From Fibrobacterota bacterium (GTDB lineage Bacteria; Fibrobacterota; Chitinivibrionia; Chitinivibrionales; Chitinispirillaceae), in contig JAEZKC010000117.1 of assembly GCA_023436205.1 (NCBI GenBank), positions 1 through 64,000 of the forward strand: DNA of 64,000 bases, written 5' to 3'. Below, in pieces: positions 26,664 to 35,251 of the stretch (its first letter is position 1; each line of letters starts with the position of its first letter). Under the pieces are notes generated by a model. It was not told where the DNA came from and made no database searches. It saw only the letters and a list, made by a program, of their open reading frames with translations. The position numbers were made by a program, and so were the translations under genes.

Positions 26664-27746
26664 TCAGTTCACTTCTTTTACGTTAATCATCTTCTGAACT
26701 GCAGCCTTATCCCCCACCCTGGTGATAACCTGGTAAACACCCGGGACCAGCCGCTTATCAGTAACTACCAGCTCATGTTCCCCGGCTCCCAGTCGCCCGG
26801 TCTGCATTCTGGCAACCATTCTGCCTGCAAGATCCAGACATCTCACCTCCACCGTTTGAGGGCTGTCAAGACGAATGCTCGTGATCAGTTTTCCGCTGAA
26901 AATCCGTGCTGAAGCAGCTGAAACCGTCGAAGAAGACAGCCTGGAAACGATCGGAGAAGTTCCCCCGTCCGCCGGAACTGTAATATTTGAAAGGCCATTT
27001 CCATCCAAATCGGTTAAGGCTAAAATGAGAGTACCATCCTTTACCAGAATGTTCCGGGGATCAAACTGGGTGAAATTCTCTATGGAATGGGTCCCCTTAG
27101 ACCAGCGCTGGGTATCAAATGACTCGAAATTATCCTCCCAGGAAAAAGCGAACTGCTTGCTCGCCGCATCGTAGGAATAGTAACGGATCCAGTTCACGAA
27201 CTGATAACGGGGAAGTATTGCGGGGTCAAATGGTCCTACCCAGCCACTGATGGCATTTGCCCACATATTGAATCTATAGGACTGAGGAATATCCCGACAG
27301 GCATTAACCTGCTGCTGTGCTTCCCCGGCATTCGTACGCCTCACTTCCTGTCCATCGAAAAGAAAAGAGATATAATCGGGGGTCCACTCGATTGCATAGG
27401 TGTGATAATCATCGGCCGGATTAACACCAACCATGGGATAAAACTCCGATGTAACCCTTCCGTCAGCTGTACCGGTTATGATATTGGTCTGAAAACGATC
27501 ATTATATCTCCCCAGCACCTCGATGTCGATCTCGCGCCAGGGATTTCCCGTTCCAGCCATCCAACCATCATTTTCAAAGGTAAAAAACGTGGACAGAATG
27601 CCGTTTCCCTGTGCCGTACGCATTCTTATCTCGTACCTGCCGTAAAGCTGCTGATTTTTCGAGGCGAGTTCGCCACCCCTCACCTGAACCTGTGAAAAAG
27701 CCAAGGACTGACTAACCACGAGCAGAACCAGAATCTTTCTTAACAT
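26664..27746 (-). CDS. Circularly permuted GH16 beta-glucanase (lichenase-like), secreted
   Basis: This is a predicted secreted endo-1,3-1,4-beta-glucanase of 360 aa. The start is the ATG after a strong GGAGGT; an in-frame TTG four codons upstream is rejected. A signal peptide ends near AFS. The GH16 core begins at the strand before the active site: NPWREIDIEVLG, with Glu72, Asp74 and Glu76 as nucleophile, assisting Asp and acid/base. The segment that opens Bacillus lichenase (WEDNFESFDTQRW, ILVKDGTLILALT) instead follows at about 202-246. This is the circular permutation described for Fibrobacter succinogenes lichenase. The C-terminal 75 residues resemble a type IX sorting or FlgD-like Ig module. 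The gene diverges from a sugar-type regulator. Confidence 0.9.
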   Translation of the reverse strand: MLRKILVLLVVSQSLAFSQVQVRGGELASKNQQLYGRYEIRMRTAQGNGILSTFFTFENDGWMAGTGNPWREIDIEVLGRYNDRFQTNIITGTADGRVTSEFYPMVGVNPADDYHTYAIEWTPDYISFLFDGQEVRRTNAGEAQQQVNACRDIPQSYRFNMWANAISGWVGPFDPAILPRYQFVNWIRYYSYDAASKQFAFSWEDNFESFDTQRWSKGTHSIENFTQFDPRNILVKDGTLILALTDLDGNGLSNITVPADGGTSPIVSRLSSSTVSAASARIFSGKLITSIRLDSPQTVEVRCLDLAGRMVARMQTGRLGAGEHELVVTDKRLVPGVYQVITRVGDKAAVQKMINVKEVN

Positions 27747-27786
27747 GAACACCTCCAAAGGACAATGATTGCATGACTCCTCCGAA

Positions 27787-27802
27787 TCTTAACCTATTAA
27801 GA
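27787..27802. promoter_or_regulatory. Inverted repeat, candidate operator
   Basis: TCTTAA-CCTA-TTAAGA is a perfect 6-bp inverted repeat with a 4-base spacer. It lies in the short divergent region between the beta-glucanase gene and the regulator gene, 41 bases before the glucanase start. It could bind the adjacent regulator; this is inferred from position only. Confidence 0.35.
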
Positions 27803-27837
27803 AATACCTCCGAAAGCCTTGGGCAGGTAGAGAGAAT

Positions 27838-27854
27838 AATGTAATTTTTACATT
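27838..27854. promoter_or_regulatory. Inverted repeat AATGTAA-TTT-TTACATT, candidate operator
   Basis: A perfect 7-bp inverted repeat with a 3-base spacer ends 28 bases before the regulator start codon, where it would overlap the promoter or transcription start. Palindromes of this size suit winged-helix dimers, so autoregulation is plausible. Confidence 0.45.
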
Positions 27855-27882
27855 TCCCGTTCATTGTTCACCAGAGAGACAA

Positions 27883-29370
27883 ATGCATTCAAATCAGCTT
27901 CAAAAGAGAGTGATCGACTATATATCCAAGCTGCTGGAGCGAAGCGACAGTGTTGCATTACCTCCGGTGAGATGCATTGCAGCCCACTGTGCAGTAAGCG
28001 CTGGAACAGTATGCAAGGTCATCAAAGAGCTGAAGGAGCAAAAACGTCTATTTACAAAGTGGGGTTCGCAACTCAGGGTTAAACCTCCGGTCACAAGCAC
28101 GATGCTGAAAGATCAGGCTCTTCGTTGGGAATCGGCCAGAGATTCATTAAAGGAAGATATCCGGTCAGGTGTTTATGCTCATGGCGTTTTGCTTCCGTCA
28201 AAGAAGCAGCTGTGCAGTCGAATGCAGGTTTCCTACCAGACATTGAATAAGGCACTTGTGTCCCTTTCCAATACGGGAACGATCAGCAGGGAGGGGAGCC
28301 GGTACCGTGTTTCCACAGTCAGCAAAAATCCCCGATGGCGTCCCAAGGTAGTAGTAATATGCTCTGGACACCGGGCTGGCGTGCCCAAAATTGAATCAGA
28401 AAGAGAGCGTGATTTCTACCATTTCCTGCTTATAGAAGCGGAAGCAAAAGGTCTGGAATTGGAATATGTGGTGTATGATGACTGGAAAGAGCGGGCCAGC
28501 TTTCTTTCTGATAAGGGTGAAACCGGAATACTTTCCAAAGATGATGATGTCCTCGGATACATTGTATCATCCTGGCATGTTAGGGATCTTCAAAACTGCC
28601 TTCATACTCTATCTATTCTAAAGAAGCGGATTTGCATCTGGGTTGAAAATCCCGGAGATGTCAGCCATATCAAAGGTGATAATCTGACATTCTTTAATAT
28701 TGGCTATTCTCCGCTCCCGGGATTCCAGATGGGAAATTATCTGTTGAGCCTTGGCCATAGAGACATAGCCTATCTCTCACCATTTCACGGCAGCAGATGG
28801 TCACAAGAGAGGCTTTATGGCCTGATTGACTCCATAAAGAGTGCAGGACCGGAATACCATGTGCATCCGTTCACCGATTCTCAGGCGGAAAGCGAATGGA
28901 CCTTTACTGATTTAAAAAAGGATGCCATCCTTGGCGTAGTCGACACAACTTCACTTTACAAACAGCTGCCCGGGGAAATGAAAAGAAGGATTGAACGGTT
29001 CAAAACTGAAGGAATTAATCTCTTCAGAGATGCATGCATTCTGGATCGCATTCGAAATTCGCTTGACTATATAATCAGCCGGGGAGATATAACCGCAATA
29101 GTTGCAGCAAACGACCTTACGGCTCTTCTGGTACTTGAGTACCTGAGGCAACGCGAATTGAAAATTCCGGAAAACATATCAGTGGCCAGTTTTGACAACA
29201 CGTTTGAAGGGCTGATCCAGGGGTTGACCAGTTTCAATTTCAACACTAGAGCCATGGTTGAGGCAATGCTTTCGATTGCCACTGGAAGTGACAGTGATGA
29301 AAACCGGGAAGTAAGGTACTTTGGCGGCACGGTCATGGAGAGAGCCAGCACCGGACCGGCTCCAAAATAA
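27883..29370 (+). CDS. Transcriptional regulator: two GntR-type wHTH domains plus LacI-type sensor
   Basis: This is a 495-aa DNA-binding regulator. Two consecutive GntR-like winged-helix domains are visible at about 1-66 (VSAGTVCKVIKELKEQKRLF) and 85-145 (VSYQTLNKALVSLSNTGTI). A periplasmic-binding-protein-like sensor of the LacI/GalR type follows at about 155-490, with the characteristic ITAIVAANDLTALLVLEYL and PENISVASFDN segments. A single GntR domain is the norm, so the tandem is unusual. It is divergent from the beta-glucanase gene and probably controls it in response to a sugar. Perfect palindromes lie between the two genes. Confidence 0.85.
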   Translation: MHSNQLQKRVIDYISKLLERSDSVALPPVRCIAAHCAVSAGTVCKVIKELKEQKRLFTKWGSQLRVKPPVTSTMLKDQALRWESARDSLKEDIRSGVYAHGVLLPSKKQLCSRMQVSYQTLNKALVSLSNTGTISREGSRYRVSTVSKNPRWRPKVVVICSGHRAGVPKIESERERDFYHFLLIEAEAKGLELEYVVYDDWKERASFLSDKGETGILSKDDDVLGYIVSSWHVRDLQNCLHTLSILKKRICIWVENPGDVSHIKGDNLTFFNIGYSPLPGFQMGNYLLSLGHRDIAYLSPFHGSRWSQERLYGLIDSIKSAGPEYHVHPFTDSQAESEWTFTDLKKDAILGVVDTTSLYKQLPGEMKRRIERFKTEGINLFRDACILDRIRNSLDYIISRGDITAIVAANDLTALLVLEYLRQRELKIPENISVASFDNTFEGLIQGLTSFNFNTRAMVEAMLSIATGSDSDENREVRYFGGTVMERASTGPAPK

Positions 29371-29372
29371 AG

Positions 29373-31046
29373 TTACTCAAATTCTCTGTACTGTATATCG
29401 TAGGAATACCCCTGTTCAGTAAGGAACAGCTGACGGTTCATGGCAAAATCCAATTCCTTGGACTCGCGAGTAACGATGGAATAAAATACCGCCTGCTCAC
29501 CATGCTTTTTAGGTCGAAGAATTCTTCCCAGACGCTGAGCTTCTTCCTGACGCGAGCCGAAGGAGCCGGAAATCTGAATTGCCACATTGGCATCCGGCAG
29601 ATCGATCGCAAAATTTCCCACCTTTGACAGTATCAGCACTTTGATGGATCCCTCCCTGAAACCTTTGAACAGCTCCTCTCTTTTCTTGTTGGGAGTTGCT
29701 CCGGTGATAATCGGGGATCCGAACTCGTTAGCAAACGCCTCCAGCTGCGAAATGTACTGACCGATAATGAGGATATTGTCACCGGCATGTTTTTCTATGA
29801 GCTCTCTTGCCACTTTCATTTTATTGGGGTTTTCGTAGGCGAGCCGTATCTGCTGCTTTGGAGTAAGGGAAAGGTAGTGCAGTTTTTCCGCCTGAGGCAG
29901 ATCGATTCGGATTTCAATGCACTTGGCCGTGGCGATCCAACCCTGCTTTTCCAGATCTTTCCATGGTACGTCGAATTTTTTGGGCCCGATAAGTGTAAAC
30001 ACATCATTTTCATGCCCATCCTCCCGCACCAGTGTGGCTGTCAATCCCAGCCGGCGTCTTGCCTGGATATCGGCAGTAAATTTAAAAATTGGAGCGGGAA
30101 GAAGATGAACCTCGTCATAGATGATCAGCCCCCAGTTTTCAGAATTGAAAATGTCGTAATGCAGGAAATTATCATCTTTCTTTTTGCGATAGGTAAGGAT
30201 TTGATAGGTTGCCAGGGTGACTGGCTTTATCTCCTTTGTTTCGCCGCTGTACTCCCCTATTTCCTCATCAGTTAACGTGGATTTATCCATGATTTCCCGT
30301 TTCCACTGACGTGCGGCGGTAATATTGGTGACAAGAATCAGAGTCCGGCGCTTAAGCAGACTCATTGCAAAAATACCCACTATTGTTTTACCTGCCCCGC
30401 AGGGAAGCACCACGACCCCGCTGCCTCCGGGGGACTGAGCATTACCAATGAAACTTTCTGCAGCATGGCGTTGATACTCTCTTATTGAGAAAGACTTTCC
30501 GTTGCGGGTTGTTTCTCTTACATCAATATCATAAGGGGCACCGTCGACATAGCCTGCAAGATCATGAGCCGGGTAGCCCAGACTGATCAGGACCTGCTTA
30601 ATAAGGCCACGGTGCTGAGATGAAACGCTTACCCTGTGCTCGTCAAGTATTCGCCCTACCAGAGGCTTGAGCATGGGGTGAAGGCAAAGATGCTGCAATG
30701 TTTGAGAATCAGGACTTCTAAGCACCAACCCTTCCGGCCCAGTTTCGAGAATCAGTTTACCGAAACGTCCCATCAATTCCCGGATATCATCGATGACATT
30801 TGATGGAAGCGGGTATTTGGAAAACCGGGCCAATTTCTCAGTGACTTCGGCACTGGTTATTCCCATGGATGCCGCATTCCAGAGAGAAAGCGGTGTAACG
30901 GAATAGGTATGTATGTATTCCGGACTCTTATCCAGATGCGCAAATTGGCTTATAGCATTGCGGGCATCCACAAAAAGCGGATTGTTCACTTCTAATAATA
31001 TGGTGCTGTTGCTTTGCACGATAAGCGGATTCTGTGGATTAAACAT
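29373..31046 (-). CDS. XPB/Ssl2-type superfamily 2 DNA helicase
   Basis: This is a 557-aa helicase related to bacterial and archaeal XPB. The N-terminal helicase-XPB_N-like region (1-185) is followed by RecA domain 1, with Walker A PCGAGKT at about 215-221, the DEVH box at 311-314 and the XPB-specific RED motif at 341-343. RecA domain 2 contains GRxGR-like QRLGRILRPK. In eukaryotes XPB opens DNA in repair and transcription. Bacterial homologues are ATP-dependent 3'-5' helicases of less certain role. It converges on the regulator gene with a two-base gap. Confidence 0.9.
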   Translation of the reverse strand: MFNPQNPLIVQSNSTILLEVNNPLFVDARNAISQFAHLDKSPEYIHTYSVTPLSLWNAASMGITSAEVTEKLARFSKYPLPSNVIDDIRELMGRFGKLILETGPEGLVLRSPDSQTLQHLCLHPMLKPLVGRILDEHRVSVSSQHRGLIKQVLISLGYPAHDLAGYVDGAPYDIDVRETTRNGKSFSIREYQRHAAESFIGNAQSPGGSGVVVLPCGAGKTIVGIFAMSLLKRRTLILVTNITAARQWKREIMDKSTLTDEEIGEYSGETKEIKPVTLATYQILTYRKKKDDNFLHYDIFNSENWGLIIYDEVHLLPAPIFKFTADIQARRRLGLTATLVREDGHENDVFTLIGPKKFDVPWKDLEKQGWIATAKCIEIRIDLPQAEKLHYLSLTPKQQIRLAYENPNKMKVARELIEKHAGDNILIIGQYISQLEAFANEFGSPIITGATPNKKREELFKGFREGSIKVLILSKVGNFAIDLPDANVAIQISGSFGSRQEEAQRLGRILRPKKHGEQAVFYSIVTRESKELDFAMNRQLFLTEQGYSYDIQYREFE

Positions 31047-31231
31047 TCAGCTGTTTCACCAATCAGGAATAGAAGTTCAAAATGAACGACCTATCAAAAA
31101 GGGTATGAATACCCTTAAGGATTACGTTTCGGGTCTGGGCAAGCTTATAAAATAATTAAACGAGCCACTACTAGGAATTCTTCCTGCGTGATGAATTAAA
31201 TTAGAGGTCCTCCTTTTGTAACTGTTTATAA

Positions 31232-31260
31232 TTGACTCTCAGGCCCCCTTGAGTTAATTT
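31232..31260 (+). promoter_or_regulatory. Candidate purA promoter
   Basis: TTGACT is followed after 17 bases by TAATTT, about 49 bases upstream of the purA start codon. Spacing and position fit a sigma-70 promoter. The rest of the 262-base gap before purA shows no gene. Confidence 0.5.
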
Positions 31261-31308
31261 AGGGATTTTGTGCTTCAAGCATCAACGTTCTGTGCAGGAT
31301 AAAAAAAT

Positions 31309-32598
31309 ATGCCAAATGCAGTCATTGTAGGTACTCAGTGGGGAGATGAAGGCAAAGCAAAGGTCATCGACTATCTAACCCAAAAATCTGACCTTATCAT
31401 ACGATTTCAAGGTGGAGCCAACGCCGGTCATACGGTTATCGCAGACGGCCGGAAGTTTATTTTCCATCTTGTCCCTTCAGGTATCATGTACCCTTCCAAA
31501 GCCTGCATAGTTGGCAACGGTGTAGTGGTGGATGCCGAACAGTTCCTCGCCGAAGTGGATGAACTGTTGCAGAACGGGATCAGTGTAGATGACCGTCTGA
31601 TGATCTCTGATCTGGCCCATTTAGTGCTGCCTTACCATAAGGCACTGGACCGGGCAGCGGAATCAAGCATGGGACAGGGTAAAATCGGCACAACCGGACG
31701 GGGAATTGGTCCTGCTTACGCTGACAAGATTTCCAGAGTTGGCATCCGAATGGGGGATCTTCTCGACTGGGACATTTTCTGCAGTAAATTCAAAGCCAAT
31801 TTCGCCTCAAAAAAGCGCCTTATCGAAACGACCTATGGAGCAACCTTCGATCTGGACCAGGATGCCATTCTTGACCAGTACAAGGATCTGCGTAAACGCC
31901 TGGTACCATTCATCAAAGACACCTGTCACTATATTTTTGAAGCCAACCGTCAGAAGAAAAGCCTTCTTTTCGAGGGAGCTCAAGGGACGTTTCTGGATAT
32001 TGATCATGGAACCTATCCTTTCGTGACCTCATCAAACACCATCTCCGGTTGCGCCTGTACCGGCTCAGGAACTGGTCCGTCAAGTATAGACCATGTAATA
32101 GGAATTGTAAAAACCTACACTACTCGTGTGGGCAATGGTCCATTCCCCACGGAGCTCAATGACAGCACCGGCGAGAGACTGAGAACCGCAGGGGGAGAGT
32201 TCGGGGCCACTACCGGCAGGCCAAGGCGCTGCGGCTGGTTTGACAGTGTAATGGTGCGTAAGTCAATTCAGCTTAACGGAATAACCAGACTAGCCCTGAC
32301 CAAACTGGATGTGCTCAATGATTTTGATGATATCAAGATCTGTACACATTACGAGATAAAGGGAAAAAGAGTGGATCAGTTCCCCTCCTGCTTTCATCAA
32401 CTTGAAGAAGTCTCTCCGGTTTACGAGACGATGCCGGGTTGGAAATGCGACATAAGCGGATGCAAGCAGGTCTCGGAGCTGCCGTCCAATGCAGCAGCGT
32501 ATGTGGAAAGATTGAGGAAACTGTGCTACGACATTCCGGCACTGATCATTTCCGTAGGACCGGACAGAGCCCAAACCATGGAAGTTGAACCGCTATAG
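31309..32598 (+). CDS. purA: Adenylosuccinate synthetase
   Basis: PurA makes adenylosuccinate from IMP, aspartate and GTP in AMP synthesis. The product is 429 aa, the normal length. The N-terminal loop reads GTQWGDEGKAK, with Ala in place of the usual second Gly. The NAGHT motif with catalytic His is present, but preceded by GGA rather than GGH. IGTTGRGIGPAY, FEGAQGTFLDIDHGTYPFVTSSN-type stretches and GATTGRPRRCGW are all conserved. The variants look like a subfamily trait rather than loss of function. Confidence 0.96.
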   Translation: MPNAVIVGTQWGDEGKAKVIDYLTQKSDLIIRFQGGANAGHTVIADGRKFIFHLVPSGIMYPSKACIVGNGVVVDAEQFLAEVDELLQNGISVDDRLMISDLAHLVLPYHKALDRAAESSMGQGKIGTTGRGIGPAYADKISRVGIRMGDLLDWDIFCSKFKANFASKKRLIETTYGATFDLDQDAILDQYKDLRKRLVPFIKDTCHYIFEANRQKKSLLFEGAQGTFLDIDHGTYPFVTSSNTISGCACTGSGTGPSSIDHVIGIVKTYTTRVGNGPFPTELNDSTGERLRTAGGEFGATTGRPRRCGWFDSVMVRKSIQLNGITRLALTKLDVLNDFDDIKICTHYEIKGKRVDQFPSCFHQLEEVSPVYETMPGWKCDISGCKQVSELPSNAAAYVERLRKLCYDIPALIISVGPDRAQTMEVEPL

Positions 32599-32685
32599 TC
32601 CCGTCTGCAATAACACTCGCCACATACCGTATTCCTTATGAAGTGTATGCTTGGATATGTAGGTTAGTAAGGAGAAGTGTTTCCG

Positions 32686-33255
32686 ATGATCCATGTAGAA
32701 GTAGCCAACACCTTTTTAGTCAATATGGGAAAAGAATTTGTCATCCTGCTCAAAGGTGAACAGGACGACAGAACTCTTCCTATTTCCATAGGTCAACTGG
32801 AAGCTCAATCTATAGCAATTCAGCTTAATCAGATTCCTTTTCCCCGTCCTCTTACCCATGATCTGTTTAAAAACCTTCTCGAGCTGCTCGACTGCAAATT
32901 TGTTCGTACTGAAATCTGCGATCTGGCAGACGAAACATTCTATGCCAGACTCGTTCTTGAACGGGATGGAAAGAAGATGGAGATGGATTCCAGGCCGAGT
33001 GATGCGATAGCGCTTGCATTGAGATTTTCAGCTCCCATTTACGTTGAGGAAAAGGTCATGGACGAAGCCGGAGTGATTCTTCCCGAAGAGAGCAGCCTCG
33101 AGGAGCAGCCTCAGGAAAAACTCGAAGAGGAAATTGCTGATCTGACACCACTGGAGGCACTCCAAAGGCAGCTTAAAAGGGCAATTGAAGAAGAACGTTA
33201 TGAAGATGCAGCTGCGCTGAGAGACGAGATAGAAAAACAGGCAAAGTCCAACTAA
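32686..33255 (+). CDS. Bifunctional nuclease (DUF151) domain protein with UVR motif
   Basis: This is a 189-aa cytoplasmic protein. I start it at the ATG nine bases inside the longest frame, because the GGAG site is too close to the upstream GTG. The DUF151/bifunctional-nuclease domain covers about 1-125 (LPISIGQLEAQSIA, SRPSDAIALALR). An acidic linker and a C-terminal UVR motif at about 150-185 (LKRAIEEERYEDAAALRDEI) follow. Such fusions are common in Bacteroidetes-type and spirochaete genomes, but the biochemical role is poorly defined. It lies 87 bases after purA. Confidence 0.88.
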   Translation: MIHVEVANTFLVNMGKEFVILLKGEQDDRTLPISIGQLEAQSIAIQLNQIPFPRPLTHDLFKNLLELLDCKFVRTEICDLADETFYARLVLERDGKKMEMDSRPSDAIALALRFSAPIYVEEKVMDEAGVILPEESSLEEQPQEKLEEEIADLTPLEALQRQLKRAIEEERYEDAAALRDEIEKQAKSN

Positions 33256-33372
33256 AGCCCCAAAGTAATAGTCCGACCAGTTTTTTTAAGTCTTTTCCCG
33301 CATTATTATGTATTTTGTGTATCTTTTCAGAGTTTTTGTTTCATCTTTTTTAGAAAGTCAGGATTTCAGGGC

Positions 33373-33735
33373 ATGTACAGAATGTTTCTTCACAGCAAGC
33401 TCCGGGATGTAAGAATCACAGGTGTTAATCTTGAATATGAGGGCAGTATTACAATCGACGAAGATTACCTGGAACAGTCAGGAATTCTGCCGAATGAAGA
33501 AGTACATGTTCTCAACGTGGATACCGGCACCAGGCTTACAACATACGTCATCAAAGGTGAGCGGGGATCTGGGATAATGGAACTGAACGGACCGGCTGCC
33601 CGTCTGGGAATGGTGGGAGACCGTATAATGGTGCTTACCTATGCAATGCTCACCCCCGAGGAGATATCCGGACACACGCCCACCATTATCAGCGTTAACA
33701 AACAGGGAAAAGGCCGAAGCCAAAAGCAGGATTAA
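33373..33735 (+). CDS. panD: Aspartate 1-decarboxylase
   Basis: PanD forms beta-alanine from aspartate for pantothenate and coenzyme A. The product is 120 aa. The proenzyme self-cleaves at Gly24-Ser25 (YEGSITID), creating the pyruvoyl cofactor; the numbering matches the canonical site, which supports this start. NGPAARLG and GDRIMVLTYA are conserved. It is followed 18 bases later by a small LytR-C protein gene. Confidence 0.95.
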   Translation: MYRMFLHSKLRDVRITGVNLEYEGSITIDEDYLEQSGILPNEEVHVLNVDTGTRLTTYVIKGERGSGIMELNGPAARLGMVGDRIMVLTYAMLTPEEISGHTPTIISVNKQGKGRSQKQD

Positions 33736-33753
33736 TTCTGCAAGACTGACATC

Positions 33754-34164
33754 ATGCGCAACACGATATTGTTTTTTGCAGTTCTACTGATGATCATAAG
33801 CTCGATGATCATAGGAACTAAACTGAAACCGCATGCTGTTTATCAAGAAGTTAAAGAGGACACGACTGAAAACATTCCCAGTATCGGAAGCATTGAGGTG
33901 CTTAACGGATGCGGCAGAGAGGGAGCAGCCAACCGCATTGCAGACCTGCTGAGGATGAATAAATTCGATGTTAAAAGCATCAACAATGCTGCATCCTGGA
34001 ATTACGCGGGTACGATGGTGATATCCCGAAAAGAAAACATGAATCTGGCTTACCAGGTTGACAAAATACTAAAAACCGATAAAGTAGTCCTGATCCGCAA
34101 CGGTGAAAAATATTACGATGTAACAGTGATAGTCGGACCAGACTTCGAGGAAAAATTAAAGTGA
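33754..34164 (+). CDS. Membrane-anchored LytR C-terminal domain protein
   Basis: This is a 136-aa protein. An N-terminal transmembrane or signal-anchor helix (4-22) is followed by a LytR_C-type domain with the diagnostic IEVLNGCGREGAANRIADLL segment at about residues 47-66. The domain occurs at the end of LytR-CpsA-Psr proteins and alone; its ligand is unknown. It overlaps rsfS by four bases (GTGA), so the two are translationally coupled. This linkage of LytR_C with rsfS recurs in several phyla. Confidence 0.82.
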   Translation: MRNTILFFAVLLMIISSMIIGTKLKPHAVYQEVKEDTTENIPSIGSIEVLNGCGREGAANRIADLLRMNKFDVKSINNAASWNYAGTMVISRKENMNLAYQVDKILKTDKVVLIRNGEKYYDVTVIVGPDFEEKLK

Positions 34165-34532
34165 ACAAAAGCGAATCCAAATCACTTTCCGGAACACAAC
34201 TGGTCGATACAATTATCAGCAGCCTGAAAGAAAAACTGGCCGAAGATATTGTTCTGGTCGATATGCAGAATGCACGTGGAACAGCTGACTGGTTTATCAT
34301 CTGCCAGGGAGACAACACCTCACATACCAGCTCCATTGCAGATGGTGTGGTTAACAGTTTGAAAGAGCACAATACCCGCCCCTGGCACCAGGAGGGCACT
34401 GAAGATGGCAGATGGATTCTGATTGACTATACAGATGTCGTTCTGCACATAATGCTTCCGGAACTCAGAGAATATTACGATCTGGAATCGTTGTGGTCTG
34501 AAGGAAGTATTCAGAAAATCAGCACCCATTGA
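34161..34532 (+). CDS. rsfS: Ribosomal silencing factor RsfS
   Basis: RsfS binds ribosomal protein uL14 and blocks subunit joining in starvation. The product is 123 aa from a GTG start that overlaps the previous stop. Family residues include DIVLVDMQN, ADWFIICQG, EGTEDGRWILIDYTDVVLHIM and YYDLESLW. It is followed by an ArgS-like gene with a weak RBS. Confidence 0.94.
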   Translation: MNKSESKSLSGTQLVDTIISSLKEKLAEDIVLVDMQNARGTADWFIICQGDNTSHTSSIADGVVNSLKEHNTRPWHQEGTEDGRWILIDYTDVVLHIMLPELREYYDLESLWSEGSIQKISTH

Positions 34533-34547
34533 CGACTTTGTTCTGCG

Positions 34548-35210
34548 ATGTTCATAACTGCACGGTCGCATTTAGCATCAGCGATTTCCAAGGCGATCCA
34601 ACTTGGGTTCAACCTCCCGGCAAGCGAAAGCCTCAAATTTATTTCCTTAAAACGCTGCGCGAAAGCAATCTTCGGAGATCTTAGCAGTTCTGCACCAGCG
34701 AAGCTGGCTTCTCATTTAAAACTGCCGTCTGATGCAGTTGCAAGAGAGATCAATACTCGTCTTTCACTGGACGATTCTTACATTTCAGCTCAAGAGTACA
34801 GAAATGGCTTTATTAATTTTATTGTAAGCACAGAATATACAGCTAAAGTGCTTCAGAAATTGATCGAAGCATTTATGCACTCACCAAGTGAATCCCCTCA
34901 CCCGAAGCTGTCCAACTGCGCATCCCTTCTGAACAGTTCCATTGTGTCAAAATACAATCTGAAACTGCTTGCAGATACCAGGAAGGCTCAGGAACAGGAT
35001 CTTGGCATTCTAAAGAGAATTGCACTCTGTCATGATGATCTTTATTCTTTTGATCCTGACAGTTTCAAGAGGTCTTCAGCTTTGCAGCTCTACGATTATT
35101 ATTCTGATTACTACAGGACTTGCCCCATCATTACAGATGATCACTCGCTGACTCTGTTGAGGCTTCAAATTTCAGGGGCTGTGATGGAGATACAAAAAAG
35201 GGTTCCCTGA
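34548..35210 (+). CDS. Arginyl-tRNA synthetase-like protein lacking the catalytic core
   Basis: This is a 220-aa protein. Residues 1-95 resemble the N-terminal additional domain of ArgS: a GDLSSS stretch like the ArgS GDYST motif at 43-48, then NGFINF at 86-91. Residues about 140-218 resemble the C-terminal DALR anticodon-binding helices (LYDYYSDYYRTCPII, LRLQISGAVMEIQKRV). The intervening Rossmann catalytic domain with HIGH and KMSKS motifs is absent, and no frameshift remnant is visible. It may bind tRNA-Arg or be a regulatory or decayed paralogue. There is no good Shine-Dalgarno, and it lies 15 bases after rsfS. Its stop codon falls inside the terminator hairpin of the converging tex gene. 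Confidence 0.75.
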   Translation: MFITARSHLASAISKAIQLGFNLPASESLKFISLKRCAKAIFGDLSSSAPAKLASHLKLPSDAVAREINTRLSLDDSYISAQEYRNGFINFIVSTEYTAKVLQKLIEAFMHSPSESPHPKLSNCASLLNSSIVSKYNLKLLADTRKAQEQDLGILKRIALCHDDLYSFDPDSFKRSSALQLYDYYSDYYRTCPIITDDHSLTLLRLQISGAVMEIQKRVP

Positions 35211-35225
35211 GAAAACAGGAACCCT
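35194..35225 (-). terminator. Intrinsic terminator of tex
   Basis: On the minus strand AGGGTTCC-TG-TTTTCT-CAG-GGAACCCT with a one-base bulge is followed by a run of six T. It lies 27 bases after the tex stop. The hairpin includes the stop codon of the converging ArgS-like gene. Confidence 0.88.
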
Positions 35226-35251
35226 AACAATTAAAACTCTTCAGATCTGCT

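Noticed and set aside
30913..31155. 80-aa plus-strand frame overlapping the XPB helicase start
   Set aside because: Most of it is antisense to the helicase, and no RBS or family feature supports it.
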